A stretch of 64,000 nucleotides of DNA from Cognataquiflexum nitidum (GTDB lineage: Bacteria > Bacteroidota > Bacteroidia > Cytophagales > Cyclobacteriaceae): contig NZ_JAKZAM010000008.1 in assembly GCF_022538055.1 (NCBI RefSeq), positions 62,001 through 126,000 on the forward strand, read 5' to 3'. Position numbers and translations under genes: made by a program. Below are positions 8,307-16,972 of the stretch, in pieces; position 1 is the first letter of the stretch; each line of letters begins with the position of its first letter. The notes under the pieces are model-generated. The model searched no databases. It saw only the letters and a program-made list of their open reading frames with translations, and had not been told where the DNA came from.

Positions 8307-9239
8307 ATGAAACTGATAGTCTTCATACTATTATGGATAATCTGTCCAATCAGTGTCGTTGCCCAAAATGCTCTAAATGGTCGTGTGGTGGATCAAAAGA
8401 CAGGAAAAGGAATTGCTTATGCGACAATTGTTGCAATAGATCAAAAAAACTTAGGTGCTGTTACCGATGAGGAAGGAAACTTCAAAATACTGTTAGGCAG
8501 CGATCTTGATTCTCTAAACTTTCATATCAGTGCTTCTTCCTATTACTCTAAGAATGTTTATCTCCAAGGCAAAGAGTCACCACAATTAATTGAATTGGAG
8601 GAAAAGGTTTTGGAGTTGAATGAGGTAGTGGTCCGCCCATTGAAGGAGGGGGAAATCAATTGGTTCGAAGATTCTGAAAATTTAAAATTATTTGGTTCGA
8701 ATGATGAAAATGGAAGGTTTGTGCCAATGATGATGGGTTTGGAAAGTAGTGGGGAGTTTCATGGAAATGCTTTCAAGCTGAAAGATATGGTCATGTTAAA
8801 AGAGATTGGTTTTCATTTTTTTCTTGAAGAAGGTTTCCCGGATAAACTGTACATGAGAATTTTTAGTGCTGAAGAAAAGCCTGATTTATCAAAAAACGAA
8901 CCTTTGGAGAATTTGACAGAGTTGACTTCTAGAACACTTCAATTGGATCATCTCAAAAATGGTTTCAATAGTGTAGATATATCTGGGGAAAATATCGTGG
9001 CCAATCCAGGTTTTTTGATAATTGCTGTTACTGCGGATATCAATGGTGTTCCAAATCAAAAACTGACTATTTACCAACAAAAATCCTCAGGAAAAGAAGT
9101 TTTGAGGTTTTCTCTTAACCCTAAGCATTACACGATTTTCCCTTCCTACCTGCCAAAGTATATGTTGGGTTTCCGGTATGTAGAATTAGAAGAAAACAAG
9201 GGGATTTTTGGTTGGTTTAAGAGCCTATTTAAAAAATAA
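8307..9239 (+). CDS. Exported protein with an N-terminal CarboxypepD_reg-like domain
   Basis: This 310-residue protein has a signal peptide (MKLIVFILLWIICPISVVAQ, cleavage after the Ala-Gln). Residues about 23-110 form the carboxypeptidase regulatory-like fold: LNGRVVDQKTGKGIAYATI, then TDEEGNFKI, ending ELNEVVVRPL. That is the module that usually precedes TonB-dependent receptor plugs. No plug or barrel follows. The C-terminal 200 residues are unassigned and include WFEDSENLKLF and LPKYMLGFRY. It is the last gene of the operon with the two lipoproteins. Confidence 0.75.
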   Translation: MKLIVFILLWIICPISVVAQNALNGRVVDQKTGKGIAYATIVAIDQKNLGAVTDEEGNFKILLGSDLDSLNFHISASSYYSKNVYLQGKESPQLIELEEKVLELNEVVVRPLKEGEINWFEDSENLKLFGSNDENGRFVPMMMGLESSGEFHGNAFKLKDMVMLKEIGFHFFLEEGFPDKLYMRIFSAEEKPDLSKNEPLENLTELTSRTLQLDHLKNGFNSVDISGENIVANPGFLIIAVTADINGVPNQKLTIYQQKSSGKEVLRFSLNPKHYTIFPSYLPKYMLGFRYVELEENKGIFGWFKSLFKK

Positions 9240-9298
9240 CTTCTGGATTTGAAATTTAGGGATTGACATTTCAAGTCAAGATGTCGGACTTGTTGTTT

Positions 9299-10078
9299 TT
9301 AAATGACTTTTTTCCCCAACCGAAAGCGCATACTAAAGAAATGGTTTAGCGAAGTTCCTCTTTGAATAACTTGAAATTCATGAACGATGCTTGGGCTATT
9401 GCTTACGGTATAGGTTCCTTCATTTGACACCATGTTTCTTGTACCCAAAATTCCGGAGAATCTGTAGGCAAGATGAAACCTTTGGGATAATTGATAGCGT
9501 ATTTCTGCACCCAATTCCGGGGCCAATGACAAACGGTTTATTACTCTACTTTCAAATTCCATCCCAATATTCGGTGCTGGCTGTGGGAAAACAGGGGTTC
9601 CCGAACCAATACTTCCTGTCCAATCTCTATTGTCAAATTGAAAGAATGTAGTTATGCCTCCCATAAGATGGAGGCTGAATTTGCCGAAACCTATCCCTGT
9701 ATAATATATAGCCCGTAAGGGAATTTGTAAAGTCGCAAAACCACCTCCTCCCATGTCGCCATATCTGGTAAATGGTATAAATCCAGGCTCATTGTAGAAG
9801 GCACTTACTCCTGTGTTGAAAGTGGTTCTATAAGCTGCAATTTCAAAATCCCATCTTTCTGATTGGGCATAAGCCAGTCCAAGTCCAATTGTACCGGAAG
9901 GATAGAGGTCCCGAAACAGATATCCTTGTGGATCTGTAAAATTGGGCTTTTCATTTCTCACGCCTGCATCTATGCCGAGGGAAAATTTACTTTGGGCATT
10001 GGAAGAATCAATGCTCAAAGTGGTGATTATAATAATCAGAAGAATTTTTAACCTACCGGTATATCTCATTTTTACCAT
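9299..10078 (-). CDS. Outer-membrane beta-barrel-like protein
   Basis: This 259-residue protein has a hydrophobic signal segment ending SSNAQSKF. Alternating aromatic and Gly-rich strands follow, such as FSLGIDAGVR, GTIGLGLAYAQ and FSLHLMGGITTFFQF, and it ends in FFSMRFRLGKKVI. This pattern suggests a small outer-membrane barrel. The function is not recognised. An ATG at 10078 overlaps the upstream stop by 7 bases, and an alternative ATG at 10069 gives MRYTGRL. It is the last of three co-directional, overlapping barrel genes. Confidence 0.65.
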   Translation of the reverse strand: MVKMRYTGRLKILLIIIITTLSIDSSNAQSKFSLGIDAGVRNEKPNFTDPQGYLFRDLYPSGTIGLGLAYAQSERWDFEIAAYRTTFNTGVSAFYNEPGFIPFTRYGDMGGGGFATLQIPLRAIYYTGIGFGKFSLHLMGGITTFFQFDNRDWTGSIGSGTPVFPQPAPNIGMEFESRVINRLSLAPELGAEIRYQLSQRFHLAYRFSGILGTRNMVSNEGTYTVSNSPSIVHEFQVIQRGTSLNHFFSMRFRLGKKVI

Positions 10079-10671
10079 CTGATTCGGTAACTGGTTTTAA
10101 CCCCGGCATAGAGTATATGGAAAGGGATAGGTCCGGTATTATACACTGCTACTCCTACATCAAAATCCCCGATCTGTTTTCCTACTTCAAGCCCATAGTT
10201 GATTTCCCTATAGGTTACGGTCCAGTTCTCGATCGATGAATCTTTAAAAACAGTAGTACTTGTGTTTAATGCAGCCCCCAATGATCCTTCGATATACCAT
10301 TTTTGAATGTTTTTTCGATAGCCAACGGCTAAAGGGATTATTGTTGTATAAGATCTTTTGACATCAACAAATCGATCCGGAAAATTGCTGGGGAAATAGT
10401 GAAGCCCTGTTCGGATAATAAATCTTCCTTTCTTTTGTCTTCCGAGATAGACTTTTGTGGGAAGGGCAAAATGAATAGGGTAGGATTGGCCTGCCCTGTT
10501 AAGTGTAGGTCCCACTTCTGCTCCAAAACTGATATAGTTAAAGCCATTGGCATGCATGGGGTTAGCTTTTTTCTTGGTTTCTGAATATTCATTATCAAAG
10601 TTTTCTTCTTGTGCTGTAGCCAAAAAGCTATAGCTCAGGGCTATGAACATCAATAGTGTTTTAGTCTTCAT
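10072..10671 (-). CDS. Outer-membrane barrel-like protein, paralogue of the upstream gene
   Basis: Taken from MKTKTLLMFIALSYSF at 10671, this is 199 residues with a signal peptide ending FLATAQ. It aligns along its length with the product of 10661-11254. Shared blocks are SFGAEVGP, KVYLG.KKG, RTGLHYFP, IPLAVGYR, WYIEGSLG, and VAVYNTGPIPF at the end. The pair is a tandem duplication of a small barrel family of unknown role. The start overlaps the upstream gene by 11 bases, so the two are probably co-transcribed. Confidence 0.7.
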   Translation of the reverse strand: MKTKTLLMFIALSYSFLATAQEENFDNEYSETKKKANPMHANGFNYISFGAEVGPTLNRAGQSYPIHFALPTKVYLGRQKKGRFIIRTGLHYFPSNFPDRFVDVKRSYTTIIPLAVGYRKNIQKWYIEGSLGAALNTSTTVFKDSSIENWTVTYREINYGLEVGKQIGDFDVGVAVYNTGPIPFHILYAGVKTSYRIRW

Positions 10672-11254
10672 TTTCCCACCAGTTTTCTTGTTCTTTCTTT
10701 TTTCCACCTAGGCGGTACATAATTTTGAATCCGACAAACAGAATACTGAAAGGCGCACTTCCCTGATTGTAAATCGACATCCCTATGTCGTATCTGGAAA
10801 ATCTTTTTCCAAACTCTATGCCTTGGTGAAGTTCCAATGTAATGTCCTCTTCCCGGCCAATCAAAGGATCTTTGTAAGTAGTGATAATTGCATCATAGGC
10901 CAGTCCAAAACTTCCTTCCACATACCAATCACCGGTATTGTGCCTATAACCAAAGGCAAGAGGAATTGCTGTTCGGGTTAGACTTTCGATATCAAGATCC
11001 ATTTTTTTTGATAAATTGGGGAAATAGTGCAATCCGGAACGCAACATCAGTTGACCTTTTTTGCCTGTTCCAAGGTAAGCTTTGACAGGAACTCCCACTT
11101 GGAAAGGAAAACCAGATCTTTGCCAATTGATAGCAGGCCCAAATTCCGCTCCAAATGAAAAGTGGCTGTTCCCTTTTTGGGCAAGCAAATGAAAACTACC
11201 TGTAATGAGGATGAGGGTAATCAGACAAATTTTGAAAATATTCAGGTTTTGCAT
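10661..11254 (-). CDS. Outer-membrane barrel-like protein, first of the tandem pair
   Basis: This 197-residue protein has a signal segment ending FHLLAQKG. It shares SFGAEFGPA, KAYLGTGKKG, LRSGLHYFP, IPLAFGYR, WYVEGSFG and SIYNQGSAPFSILF with its neighbour. The C-terminus is an odd charged tail (GGKKKEQENWWENED), which is unusual for a barrel that should end in an aromatic residue. The tail lies in the overlap with the next gene, so it may have arisen by loss of an earlier stop. Function unknown. Confidence 0.7.
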   Translation of the reverse strand: MQNLNIFKICLITLILITGSFHLLAQKGNSHFSFGAEFGPAINWQRSGFPFQVGVPVKAYLGTGKKGQLMLRSGLHYFPNLSKKMDLDIESLTRTAIPLAFGYRHNTGDWYVEGSFGLAYDAIITTYKDPLIGREEDITLELHQGIEFGKRFSRYDIGMSIYNQGSAPFSILFVGFKIMYRLGGKKKEQENWWENED

Positions 11255-11550
11255 TTATTTTAACCTGCTTTAGGTGACCACTGTAAATTTCTCTAAAAAA
11301 CGTATTGGAAAACATGAACGTTTAAAGAAAAAACACAAGTAAACATTTAATATTTTGAATGTTATTATAACATCTTTTTATGCATTGCCTTTCCAAAAAT
11401 GGGACGGGGTATCTCCGCGGATTGACATACCCAAATCCAATCAGCTATAGTCTGTTGTATGATTTATCAAGTGGCAAAAAATGATTGGCCAGGGTTTGGA
11501 TTTACATGTTACAAAATCACAGTATTTTCGTTTTTTTCCAATACAAAGAC

Positions 11551-12747
11551 CTACTCCTTAAAAAAGACAACGTTGGCCCATTTTTTCCTGAGTTTGGGCT
11601 CTGAATCTGAAAAAAATTCCATCCTCATGACCAATTTTTCTACATTGATTTCATGAAAACCGGTCGATAACTCAGCAATCGGAATTTGTGTTTCGTAGAT
11701 GCGCTGATTTGATTTGTCCAATATCACTTTGTTCCATTTAGATATTTGGTATACTGAATCGTCAATACTGATTCTATAGAGGTCGGGGGCTTTGGATAGC
11801 TTTTGCCAGCTTAAAGTATCAAAAGTAGTCGAAAATGGGCCGTTCAGTAAATCAAGGTATTTATCGTCCTCTCCATAGTAGGCAATTCGAAGCTGGAGGA
11901 ATTCTCCAGAAATTTTGTCAGAAGGAATCGTCACTCTTCCAAACCTCTGTGTTGGGTCTCTTTGGTCTTCGTAATACCAGTTTTTTTGAGGCCATTCCAA
12001 TTGATTTTCGTTCAAACTTACTTCCTGAAAAAATAGGGTGAAGTTTTTAATGTCATTGATCACCAAAGGTATAGCAATCAGTATAATTAAAGCCTGATAC
12101 AATTGAAATTTCCATTTACCTATATTGCTGACGTAGGTAGCCCCCATTGTACTGAAGAGATTTTGGGCTTTTGGTGTTTCCTTGTAGAATTTTTTAAAGA
12201 AAAATTGCAGTAGGGCCATTCCAAACATAGAAAGCATGAAAATAATATAGACTAAAAAAAAGCTGATGTTAAATATCTTGTAAATAGCCAATAGTAATAG
12301 GAGAAACAAAGTAATGGGAAGAAAAATAAATGCAAGATAGACGGGGATTCCAAAAAACAGGCTGCAGATTCGTTCAAGTTTCATTGTCCATTCATTCAGG
12401 TCTCCGAAAGTGATTCCCTTTAAAGTTTTGGGTAGGTTTTCGTCAATGACTCCTTTTGGGAAAGCATAGCTGACACCCAAGAGACCTGTCCAAATAAACC
12501 GCAATGCCAAATGGGTAATCAAAAAAATCATAAACACATTCAGCAAAAAGGAACTGTACACCAAAGTGAGTAGACCTCCGATATAGTTAACTCCCCAATC
12601 TTGGATGATTTTGGCCGAGAATTCATAAAGATCCTTTGGAAAAGCCAGAATAAAGGCCAAGGTCAAACCCGAAATAATTACTTCTGGATTCCAACTGTTT
12701 TTTTGAAGTTTTTTAAACCAAGAAAGATCTGTATTTTCTTTTTCCAT
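11551..12747 (-). CDS. Multi-pass membrane protein with a C-terminal extracytoplasmic domain
   Basis: Taken from MEKENTDLSWFKKLQ at 12747; the open frame extends upstream only to a TTG. The 398-residue protein has predicted helices near residues 25-45, 60-95, 130-185 (two or three) and 210-230. A soluble region of about 165 residues follows, containing WPQKNWYYEDQRDP and several Trp/Tyr-rich strands. No family was recognised. It lies 131 bases downstream of the seven-gene membrane array on the same strand, so it may be a terminal member of that transcription unit. Confidence 0.7.
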   Translation of the reverse strand: MEKENTDLSWFKKLQKNSWNPEVIISGLTLAFILAFPKDLYEFSAKIIQDWGVNYIGGLLTLVYSSFLLNVFMIFLITHLALRFIWTGLLGVSYAFPKGVIDENLPKTLKGITFGDLNEWTMKLERICSLFFGIPVYLAFIFLPITLFLLLLLAIYKIFNISFFLVYIIFMLSMFGMALLQFFFKKFYKETPKAQNLFSTMGATYVSNIGKWKFQLYQALIILIAIPLVINDIKNFTLFFQEVSLNENQLEWPQKNWYYEDQRDPTQRFGRVTIPSDKISGEFLQLRIAYYGEDDKYLDLLNGPFSTTFDTLSWQKLSKAPDLYRISIDDSVYQISKWNKVILDKSNQRIYETQIPIAELSTGFHEINVEKLVMRMEFFSDSEPKLRKKWANVVFFKE

Positions 12748-12878
12748 AAGTATGAACAAAAATCAGTTTGTATTAATGAATGGTATATTGGAATCTAAAT
12801 AATATGGAGCCGCAAAATAGAATAATTGATATCGTAAGTACACGAATGAAATATAAAAAAATATTTTTAACTAGATGG

Positions 12879-13571
12879 TTAACCTTCCCCATAAACTTTG
12901 ATCAATGCCTCTGTATCTGAAATGCTTCGATCCAATACTGTGGGGAGGATAAAAATACTGATATACAGAAAGGTAAGTGCCAGCAAAATCGATCCAATGA
13001 ATATTTGAGCAAAAATGCCTTCTTGTAAGTCTTGCTGTCTATATACAAAGGAATGACCCTGCATACATACAATCACGCCGAAGTTGATAACTTGAAAAAC
13101 ACTGTTGGAGGCAATGTATGACGCATATTTTTTGTACTTTTTATGTTTGCCCCAGTACCTGACCACCACCCAAAAGAATGAAAACAAAAGGAATACGATA
13201 ACCATTAAAAGCCAAGCTTTGGAATCCTTAAGCAGAATTGATGATTGAAAAAAAAGGTAAATAAGACCAACAGGGAAGATTACCCTGTAGCTCAGGAAAA
13301 TATCTTTGAGTGCAGTCCAATAGTAGCCCCAAAGTCTCTTTTGAATCATTTTCTTGTAAGACTCCTCCAATTCCGAAAAACCAAAAATCCCGAAAGAAGC
13401 GTGCACTTTTTGAAAAGCATCAGGCAAACTCAGCTTTGGATTATCTTGCATCATTACTTCTACCTTGCAGGCCACATGGTCCAAGATTTCAAATTGGACA
13501 TCGATCTCTGTATAGCCCTTGTAGGAAATCAGGGTTTTGAGTTGCTCGATTTGTGGTTTATTTAACTTCAT
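12879..13571 (-). CDS. PadR-cluster membrane protein, array member 7 (Asp-His motif)
   Basis: This is the last of the seven tandem paralogues, 230 residues long. The N-terminal 100 residues are soluble: MKLNKPQIEQLKTLI, then FEILDHVACKVE with Asp31-His32. About four membrane helices follow (near 90-110, 118-140, 160-180, 190-215). The C-terminal tail SDTEALIKVYGEG is cytosolic by inference. It overlaps member 6 by 14 bases. The layout resembles sensor domains linked to PadR repressors (HAAS/DUF1700-like), an inference from pattern that needs a profile search. Confidence 0.75.
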   Translation of the reverse strand: MKLNKPQIEQLKTLISYKGYTEIDVQFEILDHVACKVEVMMQDNPKLSLPDAFQKVHASFGIFGFSELEESYKKMIQKRLWGYYWTALKDIFLSYRVIFPVGLIYLFFQSSILLKDSKAWLLMVIVFLLFSFFWVVVRYWGKHKKYKKYASYIASNSVFQVINFGVIVCMQGHSFVYRQQDLQEGIFAQIFIGSILLALTFLYISIFILPTVLDRSISDTEALIKVYGEG

Positions 13572-14244
13572 ACAAAAATGGTTTGAGCTGGGTTTTATAT
13601 ACTAAATAAAATGCCCTTGCAGATACCAGCATCATAAATATAATAGAAACGGAAATACTGGGATGGAAATAGGTTATTCCAAAAAAACCTTCAAGACCTA
13701 AGTATTCCCTCCCTTTTGTAAGAATAATTTGCCATAAAAAGAAACTAGCCAATAACACAGACCACATGGAGTCCCGTTTTGCGCTAGCATACCTTTTGTT
13801 TTTAAAGATGATTGATTTTTCTCCCAAAGTAGCACCGGAATGATAAATCCAACTTTGAAAAACAACTGGAAATACAAACCAGAGGCTGACAAAAACACTT
13901 GTCATAATAGCTTCATTTTGAAAAAATTTTAATCCAAGGAAAGCAGCAATTACAAGAAATAGCAAGTTGATTTTAAGGTCTTGGGTTTTGGTTGAAACCA
14001 AAGACTTGATATAACATTTTAAAAATTGCCAAATGGTCAAATTGTGAAATTTTATCCTTAATCTAAAAATTTTCCACCTACTCCAATTTAATTTCTCCTG
14101 CTCCCAAAAAGCCACTACATCATCCATACCTGAGGCTTCAAATTTGCAAAGTACATGATCGAGAATTTCAAAGTACAACTCCTCCCATCGAAAAGGTCTT
14201 TCGGCAAGTTTTTCCTCTATATATTGAAAGTCAGATGCGTTCAT
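13558..14244 (-). CDS. PadR-cluster membrane protein, array member 6
   Basis: The start is placed at MNASDFQYIEEKL (14244), which puts the family motif ELYFEILDHVLCKFE (Asp29-His30) at the same depth as in its neighbours. An upstream ATG at 14283 would add 13 residues and overlap member 5 by 11 bases. The protein is 228 residues, with a soluble N-terminal region and about four hydrophobic helices in the C-terminal 140 residues. LDHV.CK is shared with member 7, making these two a subgroup. Confidence 0.75.
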   Translation of the reverse strand: MNASDFQYIEEKLAERPFRWEELYFEILDHVLCKFEASGMDDVVAFWEQEKLNWSRWKIFRLRIKFHNLTIWQFLKCYIKSLVSTKTQDLKINLLFLVIAAFLGLKFFQNEAIMTSVFVSLWFVFPVVFQSWIYHSGATLGEKSIIFKNKRYASAKRDSMWSVLLASFFLWQIILTKGREYLGLEGFFGITYFHPSISVSIIFMMLVSARAFYLVYKTQLKPFLYEVK

Positions 14245-14272
14245 GATCCAATCAGTTTTAAGTTTTTGAGAT

Positions 14273-14980
14273 TTATCGAACATAAGGTTTCATACGGTCT
14301 CGGGAAACTTCAAAACTGGCGATATGAAAAAGTATCATTAAAGCGGTAAGGGTACAAATGCTGAATAAGTATGGAGGGGAAAATAAAAACATTACAAAGT
14401 TGTCATTTAAGTCTCTAGGATAAATTACAAACAGTGGAATTATCAAAAGGATGTAGGTGATTAAAGGAAATATACCCCATCCTCGAAGTGAGCGACTTCG
14501 GATTCTGGCCAAAGTTGGTTCGTCATCTATTGTTTTAAATTGATAGTTAATTTTACTTTTTGAGTAGCTAAATTTCAGTATCGAAGATTCCATTGTCTGA
14601 ATTATAATTACAAAAGCAGTAATCAAATGTACCAGAACCCTTGGATTGGGTAAAAGATATGGTATCGTGAAGCTCAGAGCCAAAATCATGAATGTTGAAG
14701 GCAATCTATTCCAAGAAAACATTTCCAAAAACTTGTTTCTCAATAATTCTGGATATTCTTTTTTCAATACTTTAAGATAATTTTCGCATAATTCCTTTCG
14801 GTAATTCCAAGTGAAAGTCTCGTCCAATTCAGTTAAAACTTCCTCGATGGATTTCTCTTCTTCAATTTCCAAAGCTGTCTGATAATGGTCCAACACCTCA
14901 TCCCTTACCTCTGTGTATGGGATATGTTTGGCATTGATGTGGGAATGGAGTTGCTCGATTTGGTCTAAAGAAAGTTTCAT
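14273..14980 (-). CDS. PadR-cluster membrane protein, array member 5 (close paralogue of member 2)
   Basis: This 235-residue protein is collinear with member 2 throughout. Shared blocks are INAKHIPYTEVRDEVLDHY (Asp31-His32), QTALE, ELDETFT, RNKFLEMF, SLRGWGIFP and the C-terminal RDRMKP(Y/F)VR. By eye roughly half of the positions match, showing a recent internal duplication. The N-terminal domain spans about residues 1-90 and four membrane helices follow. It overlaps member 4 by 4 bases. Confidence 0.78.
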   Translation of the reverse strand: MKLSLDQIEQLHSHINAKHIPYTEVRDEVLDHYQTALEIEEEKSIEEVLTELDETFTWNYRKELCENYLKVLKKEYPELLRNKFLEMFSWNRLPSTFMILALSFTIPYLLPNPRVLVHLITAFVIIIQTMESSILKFSYSKSKINYQFKTIDDEPTLARIRSRSLRGWGIFPLITYILLIIPLFVIYPRDLNDNFVMFLFSPPYLFSICTLTALMILFHIASFEVSRDRMKPYVR

Positions 14981-15600
14981 TGTTTGGCAAGTTTCAATTT
15001 TTCATAAGTAGTGCTGACCAACCTGATCCCGATGATCAGTTGCCCGGCTAAGATTCCCATAAAGGCCGGCATGAAGATTTGCTTTGGAATGGGTGAAAAT
15101 TCAAGTAACAAGTCAAAAGAAAATGACATGCATACGTACAGTAAAAACATGCTATTGATGACGGACATAAACTCACTGCTATTGCGCATGGGCTTAGTGA
15201 AAATCCAATAGAAAAATGGTGCCGTATTTACAGTGATCATGACGATCAGGAAAGTTGAATATGTATGACTTGCTTCTATGGAGCCGATATGGATCAAGAA
15301 ATAGGTTACACAAAATGCGAGCAAAGCCAAACCAAAATTTTCTAGATTGACCCAACCTGCAAATAACTTTTTGAATGCGGAAGAATGATGACTGATCAAA
15401 ACTTGTCTTTGGAATCTGTCTAAATTCAACTTTGCAAGCTCTTGATCCAAAGTCGACTCGAAGGAAATCTCACCTTCTTCCATTTCCTGCTCGACGGCTG
15501 ATGCCAAGTGGTCCACCAATTCCGATCGAATGTCTTGGTAATAAATCCCCGATTTGATGGATTCATTTATCTTTTCGATTTGGGGTTTGGAGAGTTTCAT
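14977..15600 (-). CDS. PadR-cluster membrane protein, array member 4
   Basis: At 207 residues this is the shortest of the seven. It starts MKLSKPQIEKINESIKSG and carries IRSELVDHLASAVEQE (Asp30-His31). About four helices follow from residue 85 on. A basic tail ends it (STTYEKLKLAKQ). It has 4-base overlaps with both neighbours, the typical spacing in this array and a sign of translational coupling. Confidence 0.75.
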   Translation of the reverse strand: MKLSKPQIEKINESIKSGIYYQDIRSELVDHLASAVEQEMEEGEISFESTLDQELAKLNLDRFQRQVLISHHSSAFKKLFAGWVNLENFGLALLAFCVTYFLIHIGSIEASHTYSTFLIVMITVNTAPFFYWIFTKPMRNSSEFMSVINSMFLLYVCMSFSFDLLLEFSPIPKQIFMPAFMGILAGQLIIGIRLVSTTYEKLKLAKQ

Positions 15601-16268
15601 GATCCGATCAGTTTAAAGTTTTTGAGATTGATAGATCCATAAAGCGATAGGGCATAAATATTCATAAAAGTTGTATAAAAAATCATCAAGACCATTGCCC
15701 AGCTTTCAAGACCAATGTTGTTTAGAAAAATTGAAGTGAATACAAAAAAAGCGTTGAAGAAATTGAAGATCAGTACATATTTACCCAAGGCTGCTTGAAG
15801 GATTACATTTCTTGGTCTATGATAGTTTGGGTCAAGGGATAAAGAGAAGTAATTGCCTGAATGATAAAGTAAAGCCACCAATATTCCCAAGGCGGGCAGA
15901 AAGGAGAAAATCATCATAACATCCAAACTGATTAAATGGTAAATGATCAGAAGAAAGGAAGCGTAAGAAAATATACCCATCACTTTCAATACATCCAGTT
16001 TCCAAATTTTAAGGGCTTCTAACTGGGAATTTTTTAATTCCTTGGATACGGCATTCAAAAGTTCTTTTTCCAAACTCCTCACCACGGACCAACCAAATTC
16101 ATCATCCAATGCTTCCCTTTTTTTGTCAAATTCACTTGCAGGAAATTGTTCCAATGAGGAAATATAGTGGTCCAAAAGCTCATCGTAGATTTCCACATAA
16201 GCAATCTGCAACCGGTTTAGCCGGTCTTTGATGGTCTGGATCTCAATATTATATAGTCTTCTTTTCAT
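15597..16268 (-). CDS. PadR-cluster membrane protein, array member 3
   Basis: This 223-residue protein starts MKRRLYNIEIQTIKDRL and has VEIYDELLDHYISSLEQF (Asp33-His34). The N-terminal half is charged and helical. Four membrane segments are predicted between about residues 105 and 215. The LDHY form of the motif groups it with members 1, 2 and 5. It overlaps members 2 and 4 by 4 bases each. Confidence 0.75.
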   Translation of the reverse strand: MKRRLYNIEIQTIKDRLNRLQIAYVEIYDELLDHYISSLEQFPASEFDKKREALDDEFGWSVVRSLEKELLNAVSKELKNSQLEALKIWKLDVLKVMGIFSYASFLLIIYHLISLDVMMIFSFLPALGILVALLYHSGNYFSLSLDPNYHRPRNVILQAALGKYVLIFNFFNAFFVFTSIFLNNIGLESWAMVLMIFYTTFMNIYALSLYGSINLKNFKLIGS

Positions 16269-16972
16269 CGAATAAATGGTTTCATTCGGTCTTGGGAAAC
16301 TTTAAAATTGGCAATCTGAAAGAGCACCATCACACCTGTCAAAAAGCAGATACTGTATATGTATGGAGGAGTGAAGAGATAAGCTGCAAAGCCCTCCTCA
16401 AGATTCCCTAAGTAAATCACAAATAAAGGAACCATCAAAAAAATTGCTGTAACTGCAGGGAATATTCCCCATCCCCGAAGTGGCCGGCTCTGCAATCTTG
16501 CTAATCTAGGTTTGTCGTCGACTATTCTGTAATGGTGTTTGATGGATTTTTTAGGATAGGCATATTCAATCATCAAGGATTCAATTGACATCATGATTAG
16601 GATAAAGGCATTAACCAGATGCACCAATTTCTTTGGGTCGGGAAACAGATAAGGAATGGATAAACCCAAAGAAAAAATAATCAGCGTTAAGGGTAACCTT
16701 CGCCACTCAAACATTTCTAAAAACTTCCTCCTGATTAAGGAGGGATATTCGGATCTCAATCCTTTGATATAATTATCAGCCACTTCTTTACAATAGGAAA
16801 TTGTAAAAGTTTTATCGAGCTCAGCCAAAACCTCCTCCATGGGTCTTTCCTGTTCCATCTCCAAAGCTGTCTGATAATGGTCCAAGACCTCGTCCCTTAC
16901 CTCAGTGAATGGAATCTGTTTGGCATTGATGCGGTAATGGAGTTCTTTAATTTGTTGCTCATTCAGTTTCAT
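16265..16972 (-). CDS. PadR-cluster membrane protein, array member 2
   Basis: This 235-residue protein has TEVRDEVLDHYQTALEME (Asp31-His32), then a region matching a short helical sensor-like domain. Four membrane helices follow, with the conserved loop PLRGWGIFP between pairs. It is nearly collinear with member 5. It overlaps member 1 and member 3 by 4 bases. The N-terminal domain probably faces the cytosol; this is inferred from charge. Confidence 0.78.
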   Translation of the reverse strand: MKLNEQQIKELHYRINAKQIPFTEVRDEVLDHYQTALEMEQERPMEEVLAELDKTFTISYCKEVADNYIKGLRSEYPSLIRRKFLEMFEWRRLPLTLIIFSLGLSIPYLFPDPKKLVHLVNAFILIMMSIESLMIEYAYPKKSIKHHYRIVDDKPRLARLQSRPLRGWGIFPAVTAIFLMVPLFVIYLGNLEEGFAAYLFTPPYIYSICFLTGVMVLFQIANFKVSQDRMKPFIR

